Assembly: GCA_002690455.1 (NCBI GenBank)
Contig: NZET01000002.1
Coordinates: 1 to 61,574, forward strand
Length of the DNA: 61,574 bases
Reading direction: 5' to 3'
Origin: Kiloniella sp.
Lineage (GTDB): Bacteria > Pseudomonadota > Alphaproteobacteria > UBA7985
Under the pieces are notes generated by a model. It did no database searches, was not told where the DNA came from, and saw nothing but the letters and a program-made list of their open reading frames with translations. Position numbers and translations under genes: made by a program. Shown piece after piece: positions 23,334-32,700 of the stretch; within the stretch, counting starts at the first letter, position 1, and every line of letters starts with the position of its first letter.

Positions 23334-25397
23334 ATGACAGAAAAAGCACCAGCCACTGCCCGCCTCGTCTTCACCCCTTCCGGCAAGCGAGGCGATTTTC
23401 CCGTCGGCACCCCCGTGCTGCAGGCCGCGCGACGCCTTGGCGTGGATATCGACAGCTTATGCGGCGGAAACGGCATGTGTGGGCGCTGCCAGATCACCCT
23501 GGGCGAGGGCGACTTTGCCAAGCATGGGATCACATCTTCCGCGCACCATGCTTCCTTGCCGAATGCAGTCGAAACCCGCTACGCCACCAAGCGAAATATG
23601 AAGACCGATCGACGGCTGTCCTGCCAGACCCTGCTCCAAGGCGATCTGGTGGTCGACGTCCCCCCCGACGCTCAGGTTCACAAGCAGGTTGTGCGCAAGT
23701 CGGCGGACGAGCGGGTGATCGCCATCGATCCCACCGTTCGCCTGCACTTTATAACTGTGCGCGAACCGGACATGCACGAGCCCAGCTCCGACCTCGGAAG
23801 GATTCATGAGGCGCTGGAGCAGCAGTGGGGTCTAACGGGGTTGGAGACCGACTTTGGGCTGATGCGGACCATGCAGCCGATCTTGCGTAAGGGGAACTGG
23901 CAGGTCACGGCGGCTGTACGCGATGGTGAAGAGCTGGTTGCGCTTTGGCCGGGCTTACAAGAGCGGGTCTTTGGTCTGGCGGTGGATCTGGGCTCGACGA
24001 CCATCGCTGCGCACCTCTGCGACTTGGGGACGGGCGAAGTGCTGGCTTCCAGTGGACTGATGAACCCTCAGATCCGCTTTGGCGAAGATGTTATGTCCCG
24101 CGTGTCGTATTCGATGATGAACCCGGGCGGGGATGCCGAGATGACCGCGGCCGTGCGCTCTGCACTGAACGAACTGGCGGTGGCGACAGCCGAGGAAGCC
24201 GGGATCGCGGTGACTGATATTCTCGACGTGACACTGGTGTCCAATCCGATCATGCACCACTTACTACTCGGCATGGACCCGGTTGAACTGGGCGGGGCAC
24301 CCTTTGCGCTGGCTACAGATTTCGGTACGCGGCTGAAGGCGCGTGATCTGGATATCAACCTGAACCGTGGTGCGGGGGCTTATGTCCTGCCCTGCATCGC
24401 GGGGCACGTGGGGGCAGATACGGCTGGTGTCGCTTTGGCGGAGCGGCCTGACCAAAGCGAGAAGCTCACCTTCATCGTGGATGTCGGCACGAATGCTGAA
24501 ATGTTGCTGGGCGATAGGGACCGGGTGATGGCTGCGTCCTCTCCGACAGGCCCGGCCTTCGAAGGCGCACAAATTTCAAGCGGTCAGCGAGCTGCGCCGG
24601 GGGCGATCGAGCGAGTGAAGATCGACCCGCAGACGCTGGAGCCGGCATTTAAAGTCATTGGCAGCGATCTGTGGTCGAACGAGGCCGGTTTTGAGGATGA
24701 AACCTCTGGCACGGGCATCACCGGCATCTGTGGCTCTGGCATCATTGAAGCGCTCTCAGAGATGTTTCTCGCCGGGCTGATGAACGAAGATGGCGCCATT
24801 GACGGGGGGCGGCAGGCCCTCACCCACCGGATCGTGCCCGATGGCCGGACATTTGCCTACGTCATCTATGACGCGAGCGCAGACGATGGCCCAACCATAA
24901 CAGTTACGCAGAACGACGTACGAGCGATCCAGATGGCCAAGGCGGCGCTCTACGCCGGATACCGGCTGCTCAAGGACAAGCTTGAGGCCGACGGTGACCA
25001 ACGGCCAGTCGAGCGAGTGTATCTTGCCGGTGCCTTTGGCTCTCACATTGACGTAAAGCATGCCATGGTGCTGGGCATGATTCCGGATTGCGATCTTGCT
25101 TCAGTGGCGTCCGTGGGCAATGCGGCGGGAACTGGCGCGCGGATCGCCTTGCTCAATGCGCAGGCGCGCCGGGATATCGAGGAAGCCGTTCGAAACATCG
25201 AGAAGGTCGAAACTGCTGTCGAACCCATGTTTCAACAGCACTTCGTCGAGGCCATGGCCATTCCTCATAAGACGGCAGACTTCCATAACCTTTCCAGCGT
25301 GGTAAGCCTGCCTGAGCGGGCCGCGGTAGGGGTCGGTGGTAATAATGACAGGGCCGAGGGACGCCGCCGGGGTAGCGGCCGCCGCCGCCGTGGCTAA
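23334..25397 (+). CDS. Reductive activator of corrinoid proteins (RamA/RACo-like, 2Fe-2S plus ASKHA domain)
   Basis: A 687-residue protein. An N-terminal plant-type 2Fe-2S domain carries Cys43, Cys49, Cys52 and Cys97 (SLCGGNGMCGRCQ and SCQTLL). A middle domain and a large ASKHA ATPase domain of the DUF4445 type follow (GLAVDLGSTTIAAHLCDLG, GTNAEMLLGD, and VYLAGAFGSHIDVKHA). RACo/RamA proteins reduce inactive Co(II) corrinoid proteins so that MttB- or MtgB-type methyltransferases can work. The MttB-family gene lies 10 kb away. The last 20 residues are Arg/Gly-rich, which is unusual. It starts 249 bp after sufA and may depend on the SUF system for its cluster. Confidence 0.85.
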   Translation: MTEKAPATARLVFTPSGKRGDFPVGTPVLQAARRLGVDIDSLCGGNGMCGRCQITLGEGDFAKHGITSSAHHASLPNAVETRYATKRNMKTDRRLSCQTLLQGDLVVDVPPDAQVHKQVVRKSADERVIAIDPTVRLHFITVREPDMHEPSSDLGRIHEALEQQWGLTGLETDFGLMRTMQPILRKGNWQVTAAVRDGEELVALWPGLQERVFGLAVDLGSTTIAAHLCDLGTGEVLASSGLMNPQIRFGEDVMSRVSYSMMNPGGDAEMTAAVRSALNELAVATAEEAGIAVTDILDVTLVSNPIMHHLLLGMDPVELGGAPFALATDFGTRLKARDLDINLNRGAGAYVLPCIAGHVGADTAGVALAERPDQSEKLTFIVDVGTNAEMLLGDRDRVMAASSPTGPAFEGAQISSGQRAAPGAIERVKIDPQTLEPAFKVIGSDLWSNEAGFEDETSGTGITGICGSGIIEALSEMFLAGLMNEDGAIDGGRQALTHRIVPDGRTFAYVIYDASADDGPTITVTQNDVRAIQMAKAALYAGYRLLKDKLEADGDQRPVERVYLAGAFGSHIDVKHAMVLGMIPDCDLASVASVGNAAGTGARIALLNAQARRDIEEAVRNIEKVETAVEPMFQQHFVEAMAIPHKTADFHNLSSVVSLPERAAVGVGGNNDRAEGRRRGSGRRRRG

Positions 25398-25462
25398 CGA
25401 CCCGAGCGGGTGTAGGATGCACCGGGGGTTTCCAAAGAGACCGAGAGAACTGGACCAGACCG

Positions 25463-26062
25463 ATGGCGCTAGGGTTTAAGACGCTCTATGACCGTGCCGA
25501 GCGGGCTGCAGGGTCGCGAACGGCGCTATGGCTGCTGGGCGGGGTGAGCTTCGCGGAGAGTGCGGTGCTGCCGGTGCCAGTTGATGCGGTGTCAGTTCCG
25601 ATCATGCTTTCTTCGCGGCGGCGGATCCCAGTGGTCGTGTTGATCGCGACGGTAACGAGCGTGTTGGGCGGATTGTTGGGGTACGCGTTGGGCTGGGGTT
25701 TTTATGAGGCGCTCGCAAAGCCGCTGCTGGGGTGGTTGGGTGTTTCAGGTCAACTTGAGGCCTTTGCGGCGCGAATGCAGGACAATCCGGCGGGCGGCAG
25801 TTGGTTGATCTTTATGGGTGCACTAACACCGATCCCGTTCAAGGTTGTGTGTATTGGCTCCGGGGTGGTCCAATTTGATCTGACGTTGTTCATTGCGGTT
25901 GCCATGGCCGGACGCTTGCTGAGGTTCCTGTTTTTCGGGGTTCTTTTCTGGGTCTTCGGCGAACCACTAAAGGCTGTGATCCGACGCAATAGCGGATGGA
26001 GTGTCTTAGCGCTGTTGGTCGTTGTGGTGGGTGGCTTTGTGGCTGTCAGCCTGCTGTTCTAA
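25463..26062 (+). CDS. YqaA-type membrane protein (VTT/DedA-related)
   Basis: A 199-residue integral membrane protein. It has the YqaA/VTT pattern: an early ESAVLPVPVDA segment in place of the DedA glutamate-proline loop, a GGLLGYALGWGFYEAL helix, then the MGALTPIPFKVVCIGSGV re-entrant region and a closing hydrophobic helix. VTT proteins are thought to be lipid scramblases or transporters; the role of the YqaA branch is not settled. It begins 65 bp after the corrinoid activator and ends before a palindrome cluster. Confidence 0.82.
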   Translation: MALGFKTLYDRAERAAGSRTALWLLGGVSFAESAVLPVPVDAVSVPIMLSSRRRIPVVVLIATVTSVLGGLLGYALGWGFYEALAKPLLGWLGVSGQLEAFAARMQDNPAGGSWLIFMGALTPIPFKVVCIGSGVVQFDLTLFIAVAMAGRLLRFLFFGVLFWVFGEPLKAVIRRNSGWSVLALLVVVVGGFVAVSLLF

Positions 26063-26092
26063 GCGCCGGAGTGATGGTGTCGCCGTTGGTCT

Positions 26093-26143
26093 GCGCGACG
26101 CCTTGTCGAAGACCGCGAAGCGGTCGAGACAAGGTCGGCGCAA
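26093..26143. repeat. Palindromic element B, copy 1
   Basis: A 51-bp element from GCGCGACG to GTCGGCGCAA, with arms CCTTGTC/GACAAGG and GACCGC/GCGGTC around a GAA loop. It recurs at 33868-33918 with a single base difference (A26112 to G33887). It lies between the convergent yqaA-type and GlxA-type genes and could also act as a terminator. Confidence 0.85.
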
Positions 26144-26163
26144 CGGTGCTGGGTCACCTTTGC

Positions 26164-26286
26164 ACCGCGCTCAACGCGGTACCCTTTGAGCGCTAGGCAT
26201 AGCTGGCGCGTTCGATTTGACGCCGCTTCGCGGCTTACAAATCGTCCACGCGCAACAAAACGGACGCGCCGGCCCAGGCCCGGCGC
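26164..26286. repeat. Palindrome cluster including element A, copy 2
   Basis: Three further hairpins follow element B. ACCGCG/CGCGGT lies at 26164-26180. Element A copy 2 occupies 26206-26255, with inner 30 bp identical to 15826-15855. GCGCCGG/CCGGCGC lies at 26266-26286. The element A copy and the last hairpin both run into GCGCAA, the same tail as elements B and C. Confidence 0.75.
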
Positions 26287-26344
26287 AACATGTCTTTCCT
26301 GCAGAATTCAAAAGGCTCCGGATCTCGGCACAGGCAGCGGTCGT

Positions 26345-27409
26345 TCAGGCCGCTTCTTCTTCATAATTCGGGGTGTGATCAAAGCCCAGATCCCCCGGAT
26401 CGACCGTCCCGGAGCGCTCCTGGCGCGGGGTCTTGCCGAAAAAGTCACGGTAACACTTGGAAAAGTGAGACGCCGACACGAAGCCACAGGCCAGGGCCAC
26501 ATCAATGACAGGCATTGGTGTCTGCAACAACAGTAGCCGCGACTTGTTCAGTCTTAGCTCCAGATAGTAGCGCGCCGGTGAGCGGTTCATGTACTTCCGG
26601 AACAACCGTTCCAGCTGCCGGGTCGAAAGCGATGCCATATCGGCGAGTTCGCCGCGGGTCAGCGGCTCCTCGAGGTTTTCCTCCATCGCCTTGATTGCGG
26701 CCAGCAGCTTAGGGTGGCGCACACCCAGTCGCGCAGGCAAGGCGACGCGCTGCTGGTCTCGGTGATCGCGGATCCGCTCGTGCAGCAGCTGGTCAGCCAC
26801 TGCGGCAGCCAGCTCGTGGCCATGTTGGATCGATACCAGATTGAGCATCAGGTCCAGCGCGGCTGTCCCACCCGAGCAGGAGTACCGCTTTCGATCAATC
26901 TCGAAGACCTCCGTGGTCACTTCGATATCGGGGAACAGCTCGGTAAAGGCGGCAAGGTTCTCCCAGTGGATGGTACAGGTATGCCCGTCCAGCAGGCCCG
27001 ATTTGGCTAGAATGAACGCCCCCGTACAGATCGCGCCGACTTCAAGCCCTTTAGACGCCGCCCGGCGCAAAAACGGGATGATTAGCGCCGTATCGACCCG
27101 ATGCACATCAAGGCCAGAGCAGATCGTCACCGAAACGCAGTCCATGGCCGTATCCAGTGCCCCATCGACCGGTACAAGGATGCCGTTGGAGCAGGTCACT
27201 GCCTGGCCCGTATCCGAGACCAATATCCAATCGTAGAGCTTCTTGTCGCTCAACCGGTTAGCCATACGCAGTGTTTCAATGGCACTGGCAAAGGCCATCA
27301 TCGAGAATTGATCTGTCAGAATGAAGCCCAGACGCTGCGGGAATTCGTTGGGGCGGGAACCAAACATAGGGGTGGGTAAACTCCGGCTCGGCGCAATGTC
27401 GACAGACAA
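26345..27409 (-). CDS. GlxA-family transcriptional regulator (GbdR/CdhR-like, DJ-1 domain plus AraC HTH)
   Basis: A 354-residue regulator. The N-terminal DJ-1/PfpI-type ligand domain reads LGFILTDQFSMMAFASAIE at its start and includes GAICTGAFILAKSGLLDG. A C-terminal AraC helix-turn-helix pair follows: ELADMASLSTRQLERLFRKY, then ALACGFVSASHFSKCYRDFF. The start resembles GbdR and CdhR, activators of glycine betaine and carnitine catabolism. It is divergent from soxB across about 700 bp, so activating the sarcosine oxidase operon in response to a betaine-pathway compound is the natural prediction, but this is not proven by sequence. Confidence 0.88.
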   Translation of the reverse strand: MSVDIAPSRSLPTPMFGSRPNEFPQRLGFILTDQFSMMAFASAIETLRMANRLSDKKLYDWILVSDTGQAVTCSNGILVPVDGALDTAMDCVSVTICSGLDVHRVDTALIIPFLRRAASKGLEVGAICTGAFILAKSGLLDGHTCTIHWENLAAFTELFPDIEVTTEVFEIDRKRYSCSGGTAALDLMLNLVSIQHGHELAAAVADQLLHERIRDHRDQQRVALPARLGVRHPKLLAAIKAMEENLEEPLTRGELADMASLSTRQLERLFRKYMNRSPARYYLELRLNKSRLLLLQTPMPVIDVALACGFVSASHFSKCYRDFFGKTPRQERSGTVDPGDLGFDHTPNYEEEAA

Positions 27410-28104
27410 CGTCGATTGCTAACGATTCGCGATGAGCTTTGCTTTGAAATAATTCGCGACGCAAGGGCAAAAATGCTGCTGTGATGCGATCGAAACCAGT
27501 TTTGGGCACGATGCATCCATTGGGATCGTGATGGCATGGTGTTCCAGCGGCTCAATGAGCACGCGATGACCCATTTCAGGGCCACCTCTGACCACCATCC
27601 AACATCCACCTGCTACCGGCGGCGCGGCGCGATCAGGGTGAAACTGCTTTCCACGAACCACTGTGAAGCGAAGCACTTTCCCCGCAAATGGTCTTCCCGG
27701 CAACTCAACCCACTGCGCAAACATTCATGCACGGGGGGGAAGCGTATGCGCGCTGCGGCTTACCACCAATGGCTTGTCGTCCCAAGCCTACACTCTGTGC
27801 CATGGATTGCGGGTCATACGCTGAAGGGGCATCCTCCCCCGAGGTGCGACACCTTTGCGGGGTTGAGGCGCGTGCAGGCAGGTTTGCGCCGCCTTCTCGC
27901 GGTTGTATTGTGTCCTTTGCGCGCAAGTGATTGCGGCACGTGCAACGGCCTTCGGGCTGGAGCACTGTGGTGCCTGTTCTGCGGCAGTAGTATTCAGTCG
28001 TCTGGCTCGTCGCTCTCGCCCCATGCTGACCGTTCTCGGATGGTCGCCCCATTCTGGCTGTTCAACGACGGCCGCTCAGTTACCGCCACTCCGGGGGAAC
28101 CTCT
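27410..28104 (+). promoter_or_regulatory. Long regulatory gap between GlxA-like regulator and soxB
   Basis: About 695 bp with no recognisable gene. Frames open across it (for example 27536-28231) have no protein character and run into soxB. It must hold the divergent promoters and regulator sites. Visible structure is a perfect TTGCGCGCAA palindrome at 27917-27926 and a set of nested complementary arms at 27732-27853, described separately. The soxB ribosome binding site region is GGGGGAAC just before ATG 28105. Confidence 0.6.
27732..27853 (+). ncRNA. Candidate structured leader RNA upstream of soxB
   Basis: AGCGTATG (27741-27748) and CATACGCT (27815-27822) are perfect complements enclosing a GGCTTG/CAAGCC hairpin (27771-27788). 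G-rich 27733-27739 can extend the closing helix with CCCCCG at 27836-27841, while GGGG at 27826-27829 competes for the same C-run. An AGGTG/CACCT hairpin with a CGA loop follows at 27842-27854. The arrangement resembles a switchable leader. It matches no riboswitch class I can name, and the distance to soxB (about 250 nt) is large. Confidence 0.3.
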
Positions 28105-29376
28105 ATGGTCAACCAGCCCGCCAAAAAACAGCGTTTCAACGCTCTGTCTCTGGTTCGCAATGCCTTCTCCTGGCATCAGAACTGGGAGCAGCAGTGGCGC
28201 AGCCCCGAACCGCTCGACGCCTATGAGGTGATCATCGTTGGTGGCGGGGGGCACGGCTTGGCGACGGCCTACTATCTGGCCAAGGAGCACGGCATCACCA
28301 ATATAGCTGTGCTGGAGAAGGGATGGATCGGCGGAGGAAACACTGGTCGAAACACCACAATTGTGCGTTCCAACTACCTCTGGGATCAGTCTGCGGCCAT
28401 CTACGAGCATTCGATGAAGCTTTGGGAGGGCCTGACCCAGGACCTGAACTATAACGTCATGTTCAGCCAGCGAGGGGTCATGAACCTCGCCCACAACATC
28501 ACCGACGTCCGCGACACTCAGCGGCGCGTGCACGCCAACCGTCTCAACGGCATCGATAGCATCTACCTCGATGCTGCCGGGGTAAAGAAGAAGGTTCCGG
28601 GCATCGATTTGCGCGGCGGCGGACGTTATCCGGTGCTGGGCGCCTCCTTCCAACCGCGCGGCGGTACGGCCCGCCACGATGCCGTGGCCTGGGGCTATGC
28701 GCGCAAGTGCGACGAGATGGGGGTTCACATTATCCAGAACTGCCGTGTGACGGGCTTCGATATCCAGGGCGGCATGGTCAAAGGCGTTCAGACCACCAAG
28801 GGCCCAATCCGGGCAAAGAAGGTCGGGCTGGTGCCCGCCGGTCACTCCTCGGTGCTGGCCTCCATGGCGGGCTTCCACCTGCCCGTAGAGAGCCACCCTC
28901 TTCAGGCCCTGGTGTCTGAGCCCATCAAGCCAACGATCCACACTGTGGTAATGTCGAACGCCGTGCACGCCTATATCTCCCAGTCCGACAAGGGGGAACT
29001 GGTCATTGGCGCGGGCGTGGATCAGTACATTTCTTACGGTCAGCGTGGTTCCCAGCAATTGGCGGAAGAGACCCTCGTCGCTATTTGCGAACTGTTCCCA
29101 CAGTACAAACGAATGAAAATGCTTCGCCAGTGGGGTGGCATCGTCGATGTCTGCCCGGATGCAAGTCCAATCCTGACCTCGACGCCGGTGGCCAATATGT
29201 ACCTGAACTGTGGTTGGGGCACCGGTGGCTTTAAGGCGACCCCGGGCTCCGGGCATGCTTTTGCGGCCCATATCGCCCGAGGAGAGCCCACCGAACTCAC
29301 GGCCCCGTTTTCGCTGTCCCGGTTTGAAACCGGGTTTCTGATCGACGAGCACGGCGCCGCCGCCGTCGCACACTAA
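28105..29376 (+). CDS. soxB: Sarcosine oxidase beta subunit
   Basis: A 423-residue flavoprotein, the catalytic subunit of heterotetrameric sarcosine oxidase, which oxidises sarcosine to glycine and passes the methyl group to tetrahydrofolate as a methylene. The FAD dinucleotide motif is [18 protein letters not shown] near residue 40. [14 protein letters not shown] and the C-terminal [17 protein letters not shown] segment match the family and include the covalent-flavin region. It heads the soxBDAG operon, with soxD starting 17 bp later. The glutamate-rich initial segment common to SoxB is absent, but length is normal. Confidence 0.95.
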   Translation: MVNQPAKKQRFNALSLVRNAFSWHQNWEQQWRSPEPLDAYEVIIVGGGGHGLATAYYLAKEHGITNIAVLEKGWIGGGNTGRNTTIVRSNYLWDQSAAIYEHSMKLWEGLTQDLNYNVMFSQRGVMNLAHNITDVRDTQRRVHANRLNGIDSIYLDAAGVKKKVPGIDLRGGGRYPVLGASFQPRGGTARHDAVAWGYARKCDEMGVHIIQNCRVTGFDIQGGMVKGVQTTKGPIRAKKVGLVPAGHSSVLASMAGFHLPVESHPLQALVSEPIKPTIHTVVMSNAVHAYISQSDKGELVIGAGVDQYISYGQRGSQQLAEETLVAICELFPQYKRMKMLRQWGGIVDVCPDASPILTSTPVANMYLNCGWGTGGFKATPGSGHAFAAHIARGEPTELTAPFSLSRFETGFLIDEHGAAAVAH

Positions 29377-29393
29377 CCCGGAGAACCCCCTCC

Positions 29394-29753
29394 ATGCTGC
29401 TGATCCGTTGCCCCTACTGCGAGCAGGACCGCCCTGAGGTCGAGTTCTCCTACGCTCATCAGGCCCACAAGCCTCGGCCTGAAGAGGCCGAAGGCACCCT
29501 CGACGACCATAATTGGGCGCGCTGGGTCTACTACCGAAAGAACATCAAGGGCGTGGCGCATGAACGCTGGTATCACGCTGCAGGCTGCCGCAAGTTCTTC
29601 AATGCCGTCCGCGATACCGTCTCCTCGGAGGTGCTCGCCACTTACCGTTCAGGCGAAACCCCACCCATCGAGGAGAGCCGGATCGAAGGCGAAGAGATTT
29701 CCTTCGAGTACGAGCGCACAACCGAACCAACGTCGGCGGAGGAAGGTAAATGA
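29394..29753 (+). CDS. soxD: Sarcosine oxidase delta subunit
   Basis: A 119-residue zinc-binding subunit. The start LLIRCPYCEQDRPEVEF has the paired Cys that, with later His and Cys (HAAGCRKFF), bind zinc in the family. WARWVYYRKNIKG is the conserved central segment. SoxD is a small structural subunit of the tetramer. It lies 17 bp after soxB, and its stop overlaps soxA by 4 bp (ATGA). The acidic C-terminal tail is slightly longer than usual. Confidence 0.93.
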   Translation: MLLIRCPYCEQDRPEVEFSYAHQAHKPRPEEAEGTLDDHNWARWVYYRKNIKGVAHERWYHAAGCRKFFNAVRDTVSSEVLATYRSGETPPIEESRIEGEEISFEYERTTEPTSAEEGK

Positions 29754-32700
29754 GTCAGAAATTCCGCCAGAGTGAAGGCGGTCGAATCGATCGTGGCGAG
29801 CCGCTGAGCTTTACCTTTGATGGCCAGATTTTCGAAGGCTATCGAGGTGACACGGTCGCCTCGGCCCTGCTCGCCAACGGCGTGCATCTCGTCGGTCGTT
29901 CGTTTAAATACCATCGCCCGCGCGGGATTGTCTCAGCAGGCGTGGAAGAGCCTAACGCGCTGATCGACTGCAACGTCACCGAAGCCGAAAGGGGCACGCG
30001 CGAGGCCAACAACCGCGCCACAGTGACCGAGTTGCGTCAGGGTCTGACCACCCGTTCGGTCAACGCCTTTCCCTCGCTTCGCTTTGACTTGGGGGCGATC
30101 AATACACTACTGGCACGTTTCTTTCCGGCGGGCTTTTACTACAAGACTTTTCTGGTCAGCACCCGCCTCTGGCACGGTCTCATCGAGCCGATTATCCGGC
30201 GCGCTGCCGGTCTGGGGGTGAGCGACGAAAGCCCGGACATTGCCCGCTATGACGCGCACTACCTGCATGCTGACGTTGTGATTGTCGGTGCCGGGCCTAC
30301 GGGGCTACAGGCCGCGCGAACAGCCGCCCAGTCCGGTGCCCGGGTTATTCTGGTTGAACAGGACAGCCTGTGTGGCGGGTCACTGCTGCGCGACCCGGTG
30401 ACAATCGATGGCAAGGACGCCGAAAGCTGGATCAACGATGTCACAGCTGACCTTGCCGCTATGTCCAACGTCCGGGTCATGACCCGGACAACCCTTTCGG
30501 GTATCTTCGACCATAACATGCTGACAGCATTGGAGCGGGTGACCGATCATCTCGACCCCGGTCAGGCTGGCTTGCACACTCCCCGCATGCGGTGGCACCG
30601 AATCCGCGCGCGCCAGGTTGTGCTGGCCACAGGCGCCTTTGAGCGACCGTTGGTCTTCCGAAACAACGATCTGCCCGGGATCATGTTCGCCAGCGCGGTT
30701 GAGACCTATCTGCAGCGCTACGGCGTTCGTGCGGGAGATCGCGGCGTTTTCGTGGTCAACAACGATATGGCGCTTTCAGCCGCGATCAAGGCGCACCACG
30801 CCGGAATCGAAGTCAGCGTGGTTGATGTTCGGGAAGCAGACCGCAGCCAGCGGAACGAGGGCCCCAACGCCCGAAGCCTGCGAGATCTGGGCGTGCCAGT
30901 CCACACCGGCCACACGGTTATCGCTGCGCATGGTGCGCGCCGGGTCAGCGGTGTGGAAATCGCACCAATGACCCTTGATGGGGGCAAAATCAGTGGCGAA
31001 TCACGGGTGCTGGCGTGCGATTTCCTCGCCACGTCGGGCGGCTACAACCCGATCGTTCACCTCCACTGTCAGTCTGGCGCCAAGCTCGACTTCGATCCCG
31101 AAACCGCCTGTTTTGTTCCTGGACCACCGAACCCAACCACGCCGAGCCTCTCAGCCGGCGCTTGTCGCGGGGTTTTTGGCCTCAATCAGGCATTGATTGA
31201 CGGCGCTGATGCGGCCACGCGGGCGGTGAGCGCACTGGGTGCCACCGTCGGTCCGATTGACGCGGTCAGCGACGGGCCGGTAGGCAAGGGGACGATGCCG
31301 GTCTCGTCTTCGGACGACGCCCACGACGGCGACTTGCGGATCAGGCATCTTTGGCTGCTGCCGTCTGACAAGCCGACCAGTAAGGGCGGCAAGTATTGGG
31401 TCGATTTTCAGAACGACGTGACCGCTGCAGACCTGGAACTTGCGGTTCGCGAGAACTTCCGTTCTGTCGAGCACATCAAACGTTACACCACGCTGGGTAT
31501 GGCAACCGATCAGGGCAAAACGTCGAATATCAATGCACTTGGGATCCTATCAGACGTGCTGGGCGTGACGATCCCTGAGATCGGCACGACGACGTTTCGA
31601 CCGCCATACACGCCGACGACCTTTGGCGCTATCGCCGGGCGAGAGCCAGGGGACTTCCTCGACGTGGCCCGCGTGACCCCTATGCACGATTGGCACGAGG
31701 CCAACGGTGCCTTGTTCGAGGATGTGGGGCAGTGGAAGAGAGCTTGGTACTACCCGCGTCCGGGTGAAGACATCCACGCAGCTGTTGACCGTGAATGCCG
31801 CGCCGTGCGCGAGGGTGTAGGCCTGCTTGACGCCTCGACTCTGGGTAAGATTGTGGTCAAAGGGCCTGATGCTGCGACGTTCCTCAATCGCGTTTACACC
31901 AACAAGTGGCTCAAGTTGCCTGTAGGTCGGTGTCGCTATGGGCTGATGCTGGGTGAGGACGGAATGATCATGGACGATGGGGTCTCATCCCGGCTGGGAG
32001 AGGATGAGTTCCTGATGACCACCACCACCGGCGGTGCAGCCAGCGTGCTGACCCATCTGGAGGATTACCTGCAAACTGAGTGGACAGACCTCAAAGTCTA
32101 TCTGACTTCAGTGACGGAGCAGTGGGCCGTGGCGTCCCTTAATGGTCCGCGGGCGCGCGACTTGCTTGCCGAGCTGTGCACGGACATCGACCTTTCGCCC
32201 GAGGCTTTCACGTTTATGTCTTGGCAAGATGCGACAGTGGTCGGCATCAAGGCGCGGATCTTCCGTATTTCGTTCACTGGCGATCTTGCCTTCGAGATCA
32301 ACGTGCCGGCCGATCAGGGTATGGCCCTGTGGTCAGCGCTGATGACGGCTGGCTCGAAGTACGGCATCACGCCATACGGGACTGAGGCGATGCACGTGCT
32401 GCGAGCAGAAAAAGGGTTCATCATTGTTGGGCAGGATACGGACGGTTCGCTCAATCCTTACGACATGGGGATGGACTGGATCGTAGGTGCGGACAAAAAC
32501 GATTTTATCGGCAAGCGTTCACTCTCCCGTAAGGATATGGCCGACCCGTTGCGGAAACAGTTTGTCGGTATTCTGACGGAAGATCCTTCGGTGGTTTTGC
32601 CCGAGGGCGCGCAGTTGGTCTCGGCTGAGGATGCACCCGCGCAGGCCTTTCCCAAATCTCCCGTGCCCATGCAGGGTCACGTGTCGTCATCCTACTGGTC

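Noticed and set aside
27820-27855. Glycine riboswitch
   Set aside because: Only one core-like string is present; the GGAGAG-type start and the CTCTCAGG segment are missing.
27536-28231. 231-codon plus-strand frame in the gap before soxB
   Set aside because: It runs into soxB in another frame and shows low-complexity Ser/Arg/Pro-rich sequence without family similarity.
27994-29373. 459-codon minus-strand open frame covering soxB
   Set aside because: It is an exact shadow of soxB in a GC-rich region. Its translation is rich in His/Arg/Gly with no domain, while soxB has clear motifs.
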